Shown: one piece after another, positions 8,207 to 16,222 of the stretch | How the letters are laid out: every line of letters begins with the position of its first letter | Numbering within the stretch: position 1 is the stretch's first letter | NCBI GenBank assembly: GCA_014237955.1 | Contig: JABABY010000010.1 | Coordinates: forward strand, 1 to 21,709 | Reading direction: 5' to 3' | DNA length: 21,709 nt | Source: Planctomycetota bacterium | GTDB taxonomy: Bacteria; Planctomycetota; Planctomycetia; Pirellulales; UBA7805 | Translations under genes and position numbers: made by a program | Notes under the pieces: generated by a model | What the model saw: only the letters and a program-made list of their open reading frames with translations | Told to the model about the DNA's origin: nothing | Database searches by the model: none

Positions 8207-8510
8207 GTTTGAAGTTCCTTCTTCGTACAGAAACGGATTTCATGCCGTTCGCATTTTTTATTGTGGGTGTCCTTAATTGCCGACCACGTTGTTAGTCTGC
8301 ACTCCGTCCTCCTGGGTGACCGCAGGAAAATATTCCTAACGAGCACTTATTGGAGGCCTAAATGATTGTATGGTAGGGAGATGTAAATACTGCCAGGAGT
8401 AAAAATCCCCTCCGAAGAGCCGATTTCTAACAGTCGATAGGCGAAACGGTCAATATCAAAATTAAGTCGCAGAATATATTGCAGGCATGTTGCGTTGGCG
8501 TTGACTTTCG
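8207..8510. promoter_or_regulatory. Divergent intergenic region between gmd and the wecA-like gene
   Basis: This 304-base stretch separates two divergent polysaccharide genes and must contain promoters for both. I find no convincing coding frame. A TATATT at 8475-8480 could be a -10 element for the rightward gene, but no good -35 is correctly spaced. A short dyad, AGGAA-aata-TTCCT, lies at 8324-8337 and could be an operator or chance. No riboswitch is recognised. The division of control between the two directions is inferred from layout only. Confidence 0.4.
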
Positions 8511-10154
8511 GTGACCGTCTCACTACCTTTCCGCCGATTTTGTTTCCTTGCGATGGACCACTTTTTAACGAAAAAATTCATTCCAATGGCCTTATCCCAT
8601 CCCACCACCATTTTAGTGATAGCTGCTAGCACATTTGTTTTGGCCTATGCCTTCACGTGGGCTGCGCGATGGATTGCCCCTCATTTGGGCTTTGTCGATA
8701 GACCTGACGGCAACCGAAAAGTTCATGCCGGGGCGATGCCACTGTTGGGAGGAGCGGCCGTTTTTCTCGCGTTCGTGTTCGGTGTCCTGGCGATTTTTCT
8801 CGGTACAAACCTCTGGATGAGAGGGCCGGCGAATTTCGCGTTCGGTCTTGCGCTGCTTGCGAGTGGATCGCTCTATTGTGGATTGGGGCTTTGGGATGAC
8901 TGGTCTCCCTTGCGGGCTCGTTATAAATTTCTTTTGCAGATTGTTGCCACCATACCTTTTGTGGCACTTGGACCGTCGATTGAATCGCTGCAATGCCTGG
9001 GAATTCGACTCGATCTGGGGCCGATGGCAATACCCTTCACCATTCTATGGATCGTGTCCTGTGCCAATATTTTGAATCTTATCGATGGGATGGATGGACT
9101 TGCATCCTCGGTCGGTTTAATTGCAGTTGCGACCCTTGCAACGCTCGCCCTGTCTCACAATCATCTTGGGCTGGCCGCGATCGGTTTTGTATTTGTTGCC
9201 TGCCTTTCCGGTTTTCTGCTGCACAATTGGCCTCCCGCAAAAATCTTTCTCGGCGATTCCGGTAGTTTGACCATCGGTTTTGTGGTGGGAGCTCTTTCGA
9301 CTGGAGGGGTTTTAAAAACCGCCACGGGCTTTGTATTAATTTTTCCCATAGTGCTGCTGAGTATTCCCATTTTGGACACGGTGTTGGCAATTCTTCGTCG
9401 CAAGCTGATGGGGCAGAGTATCGGGGATGCCGATTACGGACACATCCACCATCGGCTGCAACAGCGGGGCCTTTCGAAACTACAGGCTTTGCTGGTTATC
9501 ATCGGATTTTGCATGACGATGGCGGTTGGCGTGATTGTTGCCGGCAAGATGGGCAGTGAATGGCTTGCACTCAGTTTCGGTAGTGTTGTTTTGTTCGCGA
9601 TGATTGTTGGTCGTGTTTTTGGATTATATGAATTGAATCTCATCATCCGCAGTCTGCAAATCGTACATCAAGTTATGCAGAGTGCCGTTAAAGGGCTCCG
9701 GGCGAGAATGTCATTCTTGCGTTTCGAGGCAACGAACCCATCTGACTCTCAGCCCGACTCTCAGGCACTCTGGAGTCTTGTGGAGTCTAGTGCAGAGGCT
9801 GTCGGAGGAACCCGTGTCGAGTTGATTGTTGAGGACCAGAGTGGACAGCCAGCGACTACTGTTGCGCAGTGGCAGAAACAGGGTACAGATTCCACTCAAC
9901 AGGCAGATTGGGATGTTCGCTATAGTGTTCCTCGAGAAGATGGAATGCGAGTTACATTCTTCGCCAGAGGCTCGTTTCCGAAGGGTGAGCACACACAGCA
10001 ACTGGAGAACTTGGTGCCATTAAGCGCGCAGATCTGTCAAATCTGGCCTGTGGAACAACCCTCTGTGCTTCCGATGGAAAAACATTTCCTTGCAACAGAT
10101 GTCAGTCAGCCCGATGTAGAGCGAGAATGGGTCACCGAACAGCGGGCAGCGTAG
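8511..10154 (+). CDS. WecA/MraY-family polyprenyl-phosphate sugar-1-phosphate transferase with C-terminal extension, up to 547 aa
   Basis: Transfers a sugar-1-phosphate (commonly GlcNAc-1-P) from UDP-sugar to undecaprenyl phosphate at the inner membrane, the first step of lipid-linked glycan assembly. Family motifs, counted from the GTG at 8511: D129-D130 in GLWDDWSP, ILNLIDGMDGLA with D192, FLGDSG with D249, and HIHHR at 311-315. About ten hydrophobic helices fill residues 27-375. A normal WecA ends near 350; here a soluble ~150-residue tail follows (SLVESSAEAVGGTRVELIVEDQ and on), reminiscent of a small sensory fold but not identified. The start is uncertain: ATG at 8553 or 8586 is equally plausible, with no clear ribosome site at any. 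It is the likely initiating enzyme for the divergent locus. Confidence 0.9.
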   Translation: MTVSLPFRRFCFLAMDHFLTKKFIPMALSHPTTILVIAASTFVLAYAFTWAARWIAPHLGFVDRPDGNRKVHAGAMPLLGGAAVFLAFVFGVLAIFLGTNLWMRGPANFAFGLALLASGSLYCGLGLWDDWSPLRARYKFLLQIVATIPFVALGPSIESLQCLGIRLDLGPMAIPFTILWIVSCANILNLIDGMDGLASSVGLIAVATLATLALSHNHLGLAAIGFVFVACLSGFLLHNWPPAKIFLGDSGSLTIGFVVGALSTGGVLKTATGFVLIFPIVLLSIPILDTVLAILRRKLMGQSIGDADYGHIHHRLQQRGLSKLQALLVIIGFCMTMAVGVIVAGKMGSEWLALSFGSVVLFAMIVGRVFGLYELNLIIRSLQIVHQVMQSAVKGLRARMSFLRFEATNPSDSQPDSQALWSLVESSAEAVGGTRVELIVEDQSGQPATTVAQWQKQGTDSTQQADWDVRYSVPREDGMRVTFFARGSFPKGEHTQQLENLVPLSAQICQIWPVEQPSVLPMEKHFLATDVSQPDVEREWVTEQRAA

Positions 10155-10175
10155 AACCAAATTGTTTTGCGCTGT

Positions 10176-11288
10176 TTAGAGCATCTGTTGCTGGCGATTT
10201 CGTAGCCAATGGTCGGCAAGGACAATGGCTACCATTGCCTCGGCCATCGGTATAAAACGGGGCAGTAAGCAGGGGTCGTGCCGCCCTGGTGTGCTGATGG
10301 TCGCAGCGTTGCCATGGCGGTCCACCGTGTCTTGGTCACGTGGGATACTGCTCGTCGGTTTGACCGCTGCACGGAGGACAATCGGCATTCCAGAAGAGAT
10401 CCCGCCTAGCATTCCTCCATGGCGGTTAGATGCTGTGCGGATCTCTTTGCCCGCATCGCCAGAGACAAAGGCATCATTATTTTCACTGCCTCGCATCGTG
10501 GCACTAGCAAAGCCGCTTCCGTATTCTACTCCCAGAACAGCGGGCAGACTGAACAACCCCTTGGCTAGGTCGGCTTTGAGTTTATCGAATACCGGCTCGC
10601 CCAGCCCCGGCGGGACGCCGGTGGCAACAATTTCTGCCACGCCTCCTAGAGAATCTCCCTCTGCCCGCACTTGTTCAATCCGCTCTTTCATCGCTGCTGC
10701 AGCCTTGGCATCTGGGCAGCGTACTATGTTTGGTTCCCCATCAGCGAGTTCCTCGACCGCCTCTGGGGTTACTTCCGCAGGGTCGGAAATGTTGGCGCGA
10801 ATGTCGTCAATCTGAACGACATAGCCGACCACCCGGCCTCCAAATGCCTTGGCAAGGATTTTTTTAGCGACGACTCCAGCCACCACACGGACAGCGGTTT
10901 CTCGGGCACTTGAGCGACCACCACCCCGGTGATCGCGAAAACCGTACTTTGCGTCGTAGGTGTAATCAGCATGTCCTGGGCGGTAGAGATCTTTGATCGT
11001 GCCGTAATCTTGACTTCGCGAATCTGTGTTACGGATGAAAATAGCAATACTGGTGCCAGTCGTGCGGCCCTCAAAGACGCCAGAAATTATTTCCGGTTCA
11101 TCCGGCTCGTCACGCGAAGAGACGATCTTGCTCTGGCCAGGCCTACGCCGATTGAGGTCGACCATTAGGTCCTCGACCGATAGCGGAATCCCCGGAGGGA
11201 CTCCGTCGATGATGACAACATTGCCAACACCATGGCTCTCGCCAGCAGTGGTTATACGAAACGCTTGTCCGAAGGAGTTGCCAGCCAT
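10176..11288 (-). CDS. aroC: Chorismate synthase, 370 aa
   Basis: Last step of the shikimate pathway: 5-enolpyruvylshikimate 3-phosphate to chorismate with reduced FMN, in the cytosol. The sequence carries the opening GQAFRITTAGESHG, the conserved H19 and H106, RRRPGQS, the long signature from GHADYTYDAKYG to RGGGRSSARE (about 105-130), GISSGMPIVLRAAVKPTSSI, and the C-terminal GRHDPC...AEAMVAIVLADH. Length matches the family. It is convergent with the wecA-like gene, with only 21 bases between the stops and no visible terminator. The purC gene ends 33 bases upstream, so purC-aroC may be co-transcribed. No ribosome site is evident before the ATG. Confidence 0.97.
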   Translation of the reverse strand: MAGNSFGQAFRITTAGESHGVGNVVIIDGVPPGIPLSVEDLMVDLNRRRPGQSKIVSSRDEPDEPEIISGVFEGRTTGTSIAIFIRNTDSRSQDYGTIKDLYRPGHADYTYDAKYGFRDHRGGGRSSARETAVRVVAGVVAKKILAKAFGGRVVGYVVQIDDIRANISDPAEVTPEAVEELADGEPNIVRCPDAKAAAAMKERIEQVRAEGDSLGGVAEIVATGVPPGLGEPVFDKLKADLAKGLFSLPAVLGVEYGSGFASATMRGSENNDAFVSGDAGKEIRTASNRHGGMLGGISSGMPIVLRAAVKPTSSIPRDQDTVDRHGNAATISTPGRHDPCLLPRFIPMAEAMVAIVLADHWLRNRQQQML

Positions 11289-11321
11289 TACCAGTTATAT
11301 TTTTTGCAATGAGTGTAGCAG

Positions 11322-12212
11322 CTACTTCCAGACAAAAGTTTGACCGGTTAACTGCTCAAAGGATTCGATATATTTCTCGCGCGTACCACTGACAACAGCA
11401 TCTGGAAGAGCAGGGGGGGTGCTCTCCTTATCCCAACCGGATTCGAGTAACCAGTCGCGGACAAATTGCTTGTCAAAGGATGCTTGGCCACGGCCCGGTT
11501 TGTATTGGTCCGCAGGCCAGAAGCGAGAACTGTCTGGCGTCAGTGCTTCATCGATGAGTATCAATTCATCGTCGATCCGACCCCATTCAAATTTCGTATC
11601 AGCGATAATGATGCCCCGCTCGCGGGAATAGGCTGCCCCACGTTTGTAAATTTCAAGGCTGCGGTTCCGTAGTTCTTCGGCAACATCCATACCGACTATT
11701 TCAGCCATTCGTTCAAACGAGATATTAATGTCGTGCCCTGATTCCTCTTTGGTTGCCGGTGTGAAAATCGGCTCGTCGAGTTGATCGCTCTCAACCAAAC
11801 CTTCCGGTAATCGAACGCCGCATACCGAGCCATTCTGTTGGTATTCCTTCCATCCGGAACCAGACAGGTAGCCACGAACAACGCATTCGATCGGTACCAC
11901 TTCCGTTTTGCGGACAAGCATGCTGCGACCGACAAGCGGATCAAAATTGATTGCCGAGGGCAAATCCATCGCCTCGATGTCACAGGTAAGCATATGGTTG
12001 GATTCTTTCAGAAAATCAAACCAGAATGCGCTGCACTGGGTTAAAACCCGACCTTTGTCCGGGATGCCTGTTGGCAATACCCAGTCGAATGCGCTAATGC
12101 GATCTGTGCTGACCAACAACAATTGGTCACCAAGATCGTAAATATCACGGACCTTTCCACGTCGTACGGGGAATGTGTCGAGTGAAGTTTCCATTACAAC
12201 AGATTGGCTCAT
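11322..12212 (-). CDS. purC: Phosphoribosylaminoimidazole-succinocarboxamide (SAICAR) synthase, 296 aa
   Basis: Purine biosynthesis: joins CAIR and aspartate with ATP to give SAICAR. The nucleotide-binding start GKVRDIYD (19-26), STDRISAFDWVLPTGIPDKG (35-54), ECVVRGYLSGSGWKEY, the phosphate-binding ADTKFEWG and DEALTPDSSRFW are all present. At ~296 residues it belongs to the longer group similar to the yeast Ade1 type; the short bacterial type has about 240. A GAGG ribosome site lies 7 bases before the ATG at 12212; a second ATG at residue 7 is possible. It lies upstream of aroC in the same direction. An ATTAG-3-CTAAT inverted repeat stands at 12235-12247, close enough to the start to be an operator, but this is speculative. 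Confidence 0.96.
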   Translation of the reverse strand: MSQSVVMETSLDTFPVRRGKVRDIYDLGDQLLLVSTDRISAFDWVLPTGIPDKGRVLTQCSAFWFDFLKESNHMLTCDIEAMDLPSAINFDPLVGRSMLVRKTEVVPIECVVRGYLSGSGWKEYQQNGSVCGVRLPEGLVESDQLDEPIFTPATKEESGHDINISFERMAEIVGMDVAEELRNRSLEIYKRGAAYSRERGIIIADTKFEWGRIDDELILIDEALTPDSSRFWPADQYKPGRGQASFDKQFVRDWLLESGWDKESTPPALPDAVVSGTREKYIESFEQLTGQTFVWK

Positions 12213-12505
12213 GGCGTGCCCTCGTCCTTAATAAATTAGGGTCTAATGCTTACCCGTCTGAAACCTGCATCGGTCGGCAGTGCCCTCAAACGGCCTGTGG
12301 CGGAGTATAACGCGCCGACGAGCATCCTGACTAGCAGTGGAAAATTACCCTGTGGAGTTTGGGCCAGATCGGCCGATGAGTTGAACGTCGTGCGTCACTT
12401 CGGTAGACTCGATGGCAAAGCCCTCGGGCCCGAGAGACAAGCCGTGTTTTGTTCGTTGGGGTGTGATGGGTGATTGCGGTTGTTTAACCTGAGAAAGCGG
12501 CGAAA
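12213..12505. promoter_or_regulatory. Divergent intergenic region between purC and the GH10-like gene
   Basis: A stretch of 293 bases with no supported gene; short frames in it look random. It must hold promoters for both directions. Two perfect symmetries are visible: ATTAG-ggt-CTAAT at 12235-12247, near purC, and the 12-base palindrome CTCGGGCCCGAG at 12423-12434, 71 bases before the plus-strand ATG. Either could bind a regulator, or they may be chance. Confidence 0.35.
12423..12434. repeat. Perfect 12-base palindrome
   Basis: CTCGGGCCCGAG equals its own reverse complement. It lies 71 bases upstream of the GH10-like gene. A dimeric repressor site or a short hairpin is possible, but no second copy was noticed in the window and GC-rich palindromes of this length occur by chance. 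Confidence 0.4.
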
Positions 12506-13978
12506 ATGGGATTAATCCGGTTTTTGGTTCCTCGGCCTGACCGCATCCCGCCAGAGGCAGTCTCACGAGCCTACATGGTCGGCATGGACGAGGTGCCCTG
12601 GGCGAGCCGTATCGTGGCCACCGAAGAAGTCCTGATTGTTGATCGTCCGGTTGGCGATTCCGGTTGCCTTCATATTCCCTGGCGAGTGGAAGAGTTTGGG
12701 GAAATGATGCTCTCAACGGCCAGTCTGATGGAGCGAGATCAAGCCTATTTGCTTGAGGTCGAGTTGGCTCGTGGAACACTCAACCGCATTCGAAATCAGG
12801 TCGCTAATTGGGAGTTGGTGGGGATGACCATCCCAGAACCCGTCCAGACGCGACTGAGCGGTGTTACCGAAGCTTTATCTCGGGCGGTCACTTCCAAGGT
12901 TGATGTCATGTTGGCGTCCGATCTGGCTGCTGATGTTATCGTTGAGTGCTTGGCGATTATGCGCTCCCTGAGCGCGTCCTATGCGCAGCAGGCGTTGGCT
13001 TTACGCCATTCTTCTGGGAGCCGTCTGGTAACGATGCTCGGTGCGAATCTGGGCACGGTTCCTTTTGACGATCACCATGCTCGCAGTTACTTGAGCGCAT
13101 TCAATGCAGCCGTTGTGCCCATGGCCTGGCAATATATTGAGACGAGTGAAAGCAAATACGACTGGAGCCTGACCGATAGTCAATTAGACTGGTGCAAGAC
13201 CCATGCATTGAAAGTTTCTAGTGGCCCTCTCGTCCAACTCGACGGTACTGAAATTCCTGACTGGTTGTACCTCTGGGAGGGAGATCCGGAAACTCTAACC
13301 ACTTTCGTGACACAGTATGTGCGGTCGGTTGTAAGTCGTTACCGTGGTCGCGTACACGTCTGGCAGGCGGCATCGAGAATCAACTCGGGAAACTTTCTCG
13401 GTTTGTCACATCAAGACACAGTGCGTATGGCAATTCAAATCGTCGAAGCGATTCGTGATTTAGATTCGCGAACCCCCGTGATCCTTTCCTTTGATCAGTT
13501 GTGGGGCGATTCTCTCTCACAGAAAGACTATGAATTACCGGTCTATCTGGCCGATACTTTGGCGCGCGCGAACCTGGGCCTCTCAGGTATTGGATTAGAG
13601 ATCAAACTGGGCTATCACCCGGGTGGTACCTGCCATCGCGATGCCCTGGAAATAAGTCGACAATTAGATCGTTGGTCGAGCCTTGGGTTACCGTTGCTTG
13701 TTTCACTGGTAGTGCCCGGCGGGGCCGGTCCGGATGAAAAGGCTCAATCGCAAGTATCTCCACTGTCCGATGAGTGGGATTCGGATCGACAGAATGTCTG
13801 GGTGCAAGAACATCTCCCGGTGATGTTGGGCAAACAAGCGGTGCAGGGGATTATGTGGAACCAATTTTCAGATTCTCATCCCCACTTACTGCCGCACGGT
13901 GGCCTCATCGACGGCAATAGCCAACCCAAGGCTGCTTTGGCAAGTGTGTCCGCGATCCGTAAGGCACATCTGAGCTAA
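12506..13978 (+). CDS. GH10 xylanase-like protein, probably catalytically inactive, 490 aa
   Basis: The C-terminal part (about 175-485) follows the order of a GH10 TIM barrel: AAVVPMAWQYIETSESKYDW (201-220) like the strand before the GH10 substrate site, then KVSSGPLV and IPDWLY, YVRSVVSRYRGRVHVWQ, and QGIMWNQFSD near the end. The catalytic residues are not there. The acid/base segment, normally WDxxNE, reads WQAASR (286-291), the histidine of GHTLVW is replaced (SSGPLVQ), and the nucleophile segment, normally ITELD, reads LVSLVV (398-403). The first ~170 residues are not recognised; they may be a beta-rich binding domain. There is no signal peptide, so it should be cytoplasmic. GAGAAAG lies just upstream of the ATG at 12506. 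A glycan-binding or scaffold role is possible. The stop is 7 bases from that of uvrB. Confidence 0.75.
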   Translation: MGLIRFLVPRPDRIPPEAVSRAYMVGMDEVPWASRIVATEEVLIVDRPVGDSGCLHIPWRVEEFGEMMLSTASLMERDQAYLLEVELARGTLNRIRNQVANWELVGMTIPEPVQTRLSGVTEALSRAVTSKVDVMLASDLAADVIVECLAIMRSLSASYAQQALALRHSSGSRLVTMLGANLGTVPFDDHHARSYLSAFNAAVVPMAWQYIETSESKYDWSLTDSQLDWCKTHALKVSSGPLVQLDGTEIPDWLYLWEGDPETLTTFVTQYVRSVVSRYRGRVHVWQAASRINSGNFLGLSHQDTVRMAIQIVEAIRDLDSRTPVILSFDQLWGDSLSQKDYELPVYLADTLARANLGLSGIGLEIKLGYHPGGTCHRDALEISRQLDRWSSLGLPLLVSLVVPGGAGPDEKAQSQVSPLSDEWDSDRQNVWVQEHLPVMLGKQAVQGIMWNQFSDSHPHLLPHGGLIDGNSQPKAALASVSAIRKAHLS

Positions 13979-13985
13979 CCGTGGT

Positions 13986-16055
13986 TCATGGCTGTTTTTT
14001 GGGCCTTGGGACACGCCCCCCTCGTTTCCCCTTGCGATGTCTTCCACGCTTTTTCGAAGTGGTTGCTTCTACCTTTTCTAACGGTTCACCAATTGCATCG
14101 CGCAAAGTACTGATGCGGTCTCTCATAGAAGCCGCCCCTTCGAAGTCAAGTGCTTCGGCGGCCTCAAGCATTTCACTTTCGAGTTCATTGATATATTCTT
14201 CGGTGACAATCTCAGTTTCATCATGGCGTCCGACTGCAGCATTGGCTTGTGTGTGTGCTTCAGCAACCGCCTCGATACCTGCTCGCACACTTTTGCGGAT
14301 TGTCTCCGGAGTAATTCCGTGTTCGGTGTTAAATTGTTGCTGCATGGTTCTGCGGCGTGAAGTCTCTTCGATGGTGCTTTGCATGGCTGCTGTCATTTTG
14401 TCGGCGTAAAGCATGACTTTGGCGTTGGTGTTTCGGGCCGCTCTGCCGATCGTCTGCATCAGCGCGGTTTCACTGCGCAGAAAACCTTCTTTGTCAGCAT
14501 CCAGGATCGCCACGAGCGAGACCTCAGGAAGATCGAGACCTTCCCGCAGCAGATTCACCCCAACCAACACATCGAACAACCCTTCGCGCAACTCCCGTAA
14601 GTGCTGGACCCGTTCGAAGGCATCCAGTTCGCTGTGGAGCCACTTGCAGTTGACCCCTTGTTCGCCCAGATAGGCTGCCAGATCTTCCGCCAGACGTTTG
14701 GTCAGTGTCGTTACCAGCACCCGTTCATTCAGATCCGCCCGCTGGCGGATCTGATCGAGCAGATGGGGTACCTGCCCGCTTGCCGGGCTGACCTCGATAA
14801 CCGGATCCAAAAGTCCGGTCGGCCGGATAACCTGCTCAACAAACTCTCCTTCTGTCTGCTTCAGTTCGTAAGGGCCGGGTGTAGCCGAAACGTACACTAC
14901 TTGATTGATTTTCTGTTCCCATTCGTCAAACTTTAGTGGCCGATTATCAAGAGCACTGGGGAGGCGAAAACCGTGCTCGACCAGAGTCGTTTTACGGCTA
15001 TGGTCACCGGCATACATAGCTCGCACTTGAGGCACCGTTGCGTGGGATTCATCAACAAACAGCAGGTAGTCCTTGGGGAAAAAACTAAATAACGTATCGG
15101 GAGTCGATCCGGGGGCCCGCCCGCTTAAGGGTCGACTGTAGTTTTCAACCCCCGGGCAGTAACCGACCTCCTGCAACATTTCGATGTCGAATCTGGTGCG
15201 GGCTGAAAGGCGTTGGGCCTCTAGCAGTTTTCCGTGCCCACGAAGTTGATCGAGTCGCTCTTCCAATTCATTTTTGATCTCCTCCACAGCACCAGCGATC
15301 CGTTCTTCGGGGAGCACAAAATGCTTGCAAGGATAAATATAGAGTTCTTCTACCGTCGAAATGACTTCGCCACTGGTAGGATTGATAAGAGAGAGTTGTT
15401 CAATATCATCGCCCCAGAATTCGAGACGGTAAGCAAATTCTTCGTACGATGGCCAGAGTTCGACACAATCGCCTCGAACACGAAATTTGCCGGATGCAAA
15501 CTCGATATCGTTGCGTTCGTATTGGATGTTGACAAGTTTTGTAAGAACAAGGTCGCGGTCGATGGAGTCTCCCTGACGGACATGAACCATCATGTCCCGA
15601 TAATCTTCCGGTGATCCAAGCCCATAGATACAAGAAACACTCGCGACCACGATCACATCGCGTCGGGAGACGAGGGCACTGGTAGCGGCGAGTCGCAGGC
15701 GATCTATCTGTTGATTGATCGAGGCATCTTTTTCGATGTAGATATCCCGTTGCGGGATGTAGGCCTCCGGTTGGTAGTAGTCATAATAACTGACAAAATA
15801 ATGAACGGCATTCTGAGGAAAGAATTCTTGAAATTCAGAATACAACTGGGCAGCGAGTGTCTTATTATGTGAGAGTACAAGTGCCGGTCGCTGCATCTTT
15901 TCAATGACATTTGCCATCGTGAAGGTTTTTCCAGAGCCGGTGACCCCCATGAGGATTTGTTCATGCGTCCCGGCAACAAGCCCATCGGTTAGAGCTTGGA
16001 TGGCCTGGGTTTGATCCCCTGCCGGACGAAAAGGACTGGACAATTGAAACGGCAT
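13986..16055 (-). CDS. uvrB: UvrABC excinuclease subunit B, 689 aa
   Basis: DNA-damage-verifying helicase of nucleotide excision repair, loaded by UvrA and recruiting UvrC. Visible motifs from N to C: FRPAGDQTQAI, Walker A GVTGSGKT (37-44), SHNKTLAAQLYSEF, the beta-hairpin FVSYYDYYQPEAYIPQ, the DEAD-box-like FVDESH, VLVTTLTKRLAEDLA, LREGLDLPEVSLVAILDADKEGFLRS, QTIGRAARN, and the UVR domain for UvrC near the C-terminus. The tail is K/R/G-rich. The frame is open to an ATG at 16097, but the ATG at 16055 is preferred because homologues begin at MxFxLxSxxxPAGDQ. Neither start has a good ribosome site. It is divergent from nadC, and I saw no recognisable LexA box between them. Confidence 0.97.
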   Translation of the reverse strand: MPFQLSSPFRPAGDQTQAIQALTDGLVAGTHEQILMGVTGSGKTFTMANVIEKMQRPALVLSHNKTLAAQLYSEFQEFFPQNAVHYFVSYYDYYQPEAYIPQRDIYIEKDASINQQIDRLRLAATSALVSRRDVIVVASVSCIYGLGSPEDYRDMMVHVRQGDSIDRDLVLTKLVNIQYERNDIEFASGKFRVRGDCVELWPSYEEFAYRLEFWGDDIEQLSLINPTSGEVISTVEELYIYPCKHFVLPEERIAGAVEEIKNELEERLDQLRGHGKLLEAQRLSARTRFDIEMLQEVGYCPGVENYSRPLSGRAPGSTPDTLFSFFPKDYLLFVDESHATVPQVRAMYAGDHSRKTTLVEHGFRLPSALDNRPLKFDEWEQKINQVVYVSATPGPYELKQTEGEFVEQVIRPTGLLDPVIEVSPASGQVPHLLDQIRQRADLNERVLVTTLTKRLAEDLAAYLGEQGVNCKWLHSELDAFERVQHLRELREGLFDVLVGVNLLREGLDLPEVSLVAILDADKEGFLRSETALMQTIGRAARNTNAKVMLYADKMTAAMQSTIEETSRRRTMQQQFNTEHGITPETIRKSVRAGIEAVAEAHTQANAAVGRHDETEIVTEEYINELESEMLEAAEALDFEGAASMRDRISTLRDAIGEPLEKVEATTSKKRGRHRKGKRGGRVPRPKKQP

Positions 16056-16222
16056 GCGTTGGAGTTCCGATAGAATTTCAATCTGGCGCAAAGGCATTAT
16101 TGCCGAATCTTGCGGACAAAGCTAAGCCACACGAGAATCTTTCTTCTTGAAAACGAGAAGGTGCATGGATCCATTTCGGACCTAGTTCGTTTGGGGTGTT
16201 CATGGAGTATGATGGAGTCAGC

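Noticed and set aside
10225..10815. 196-codon plus-strand frame
   Set aside because: Antisense to chorismate synthase; the low-complexity S/A/P composition is a by-product of aroC codon usage.
16098..16222. Possible SOS (LexA) box between uvrB and nadC
   Set aside because: No CTGT-n8-ACAG or GAAC-n4-GTTC type site is present.
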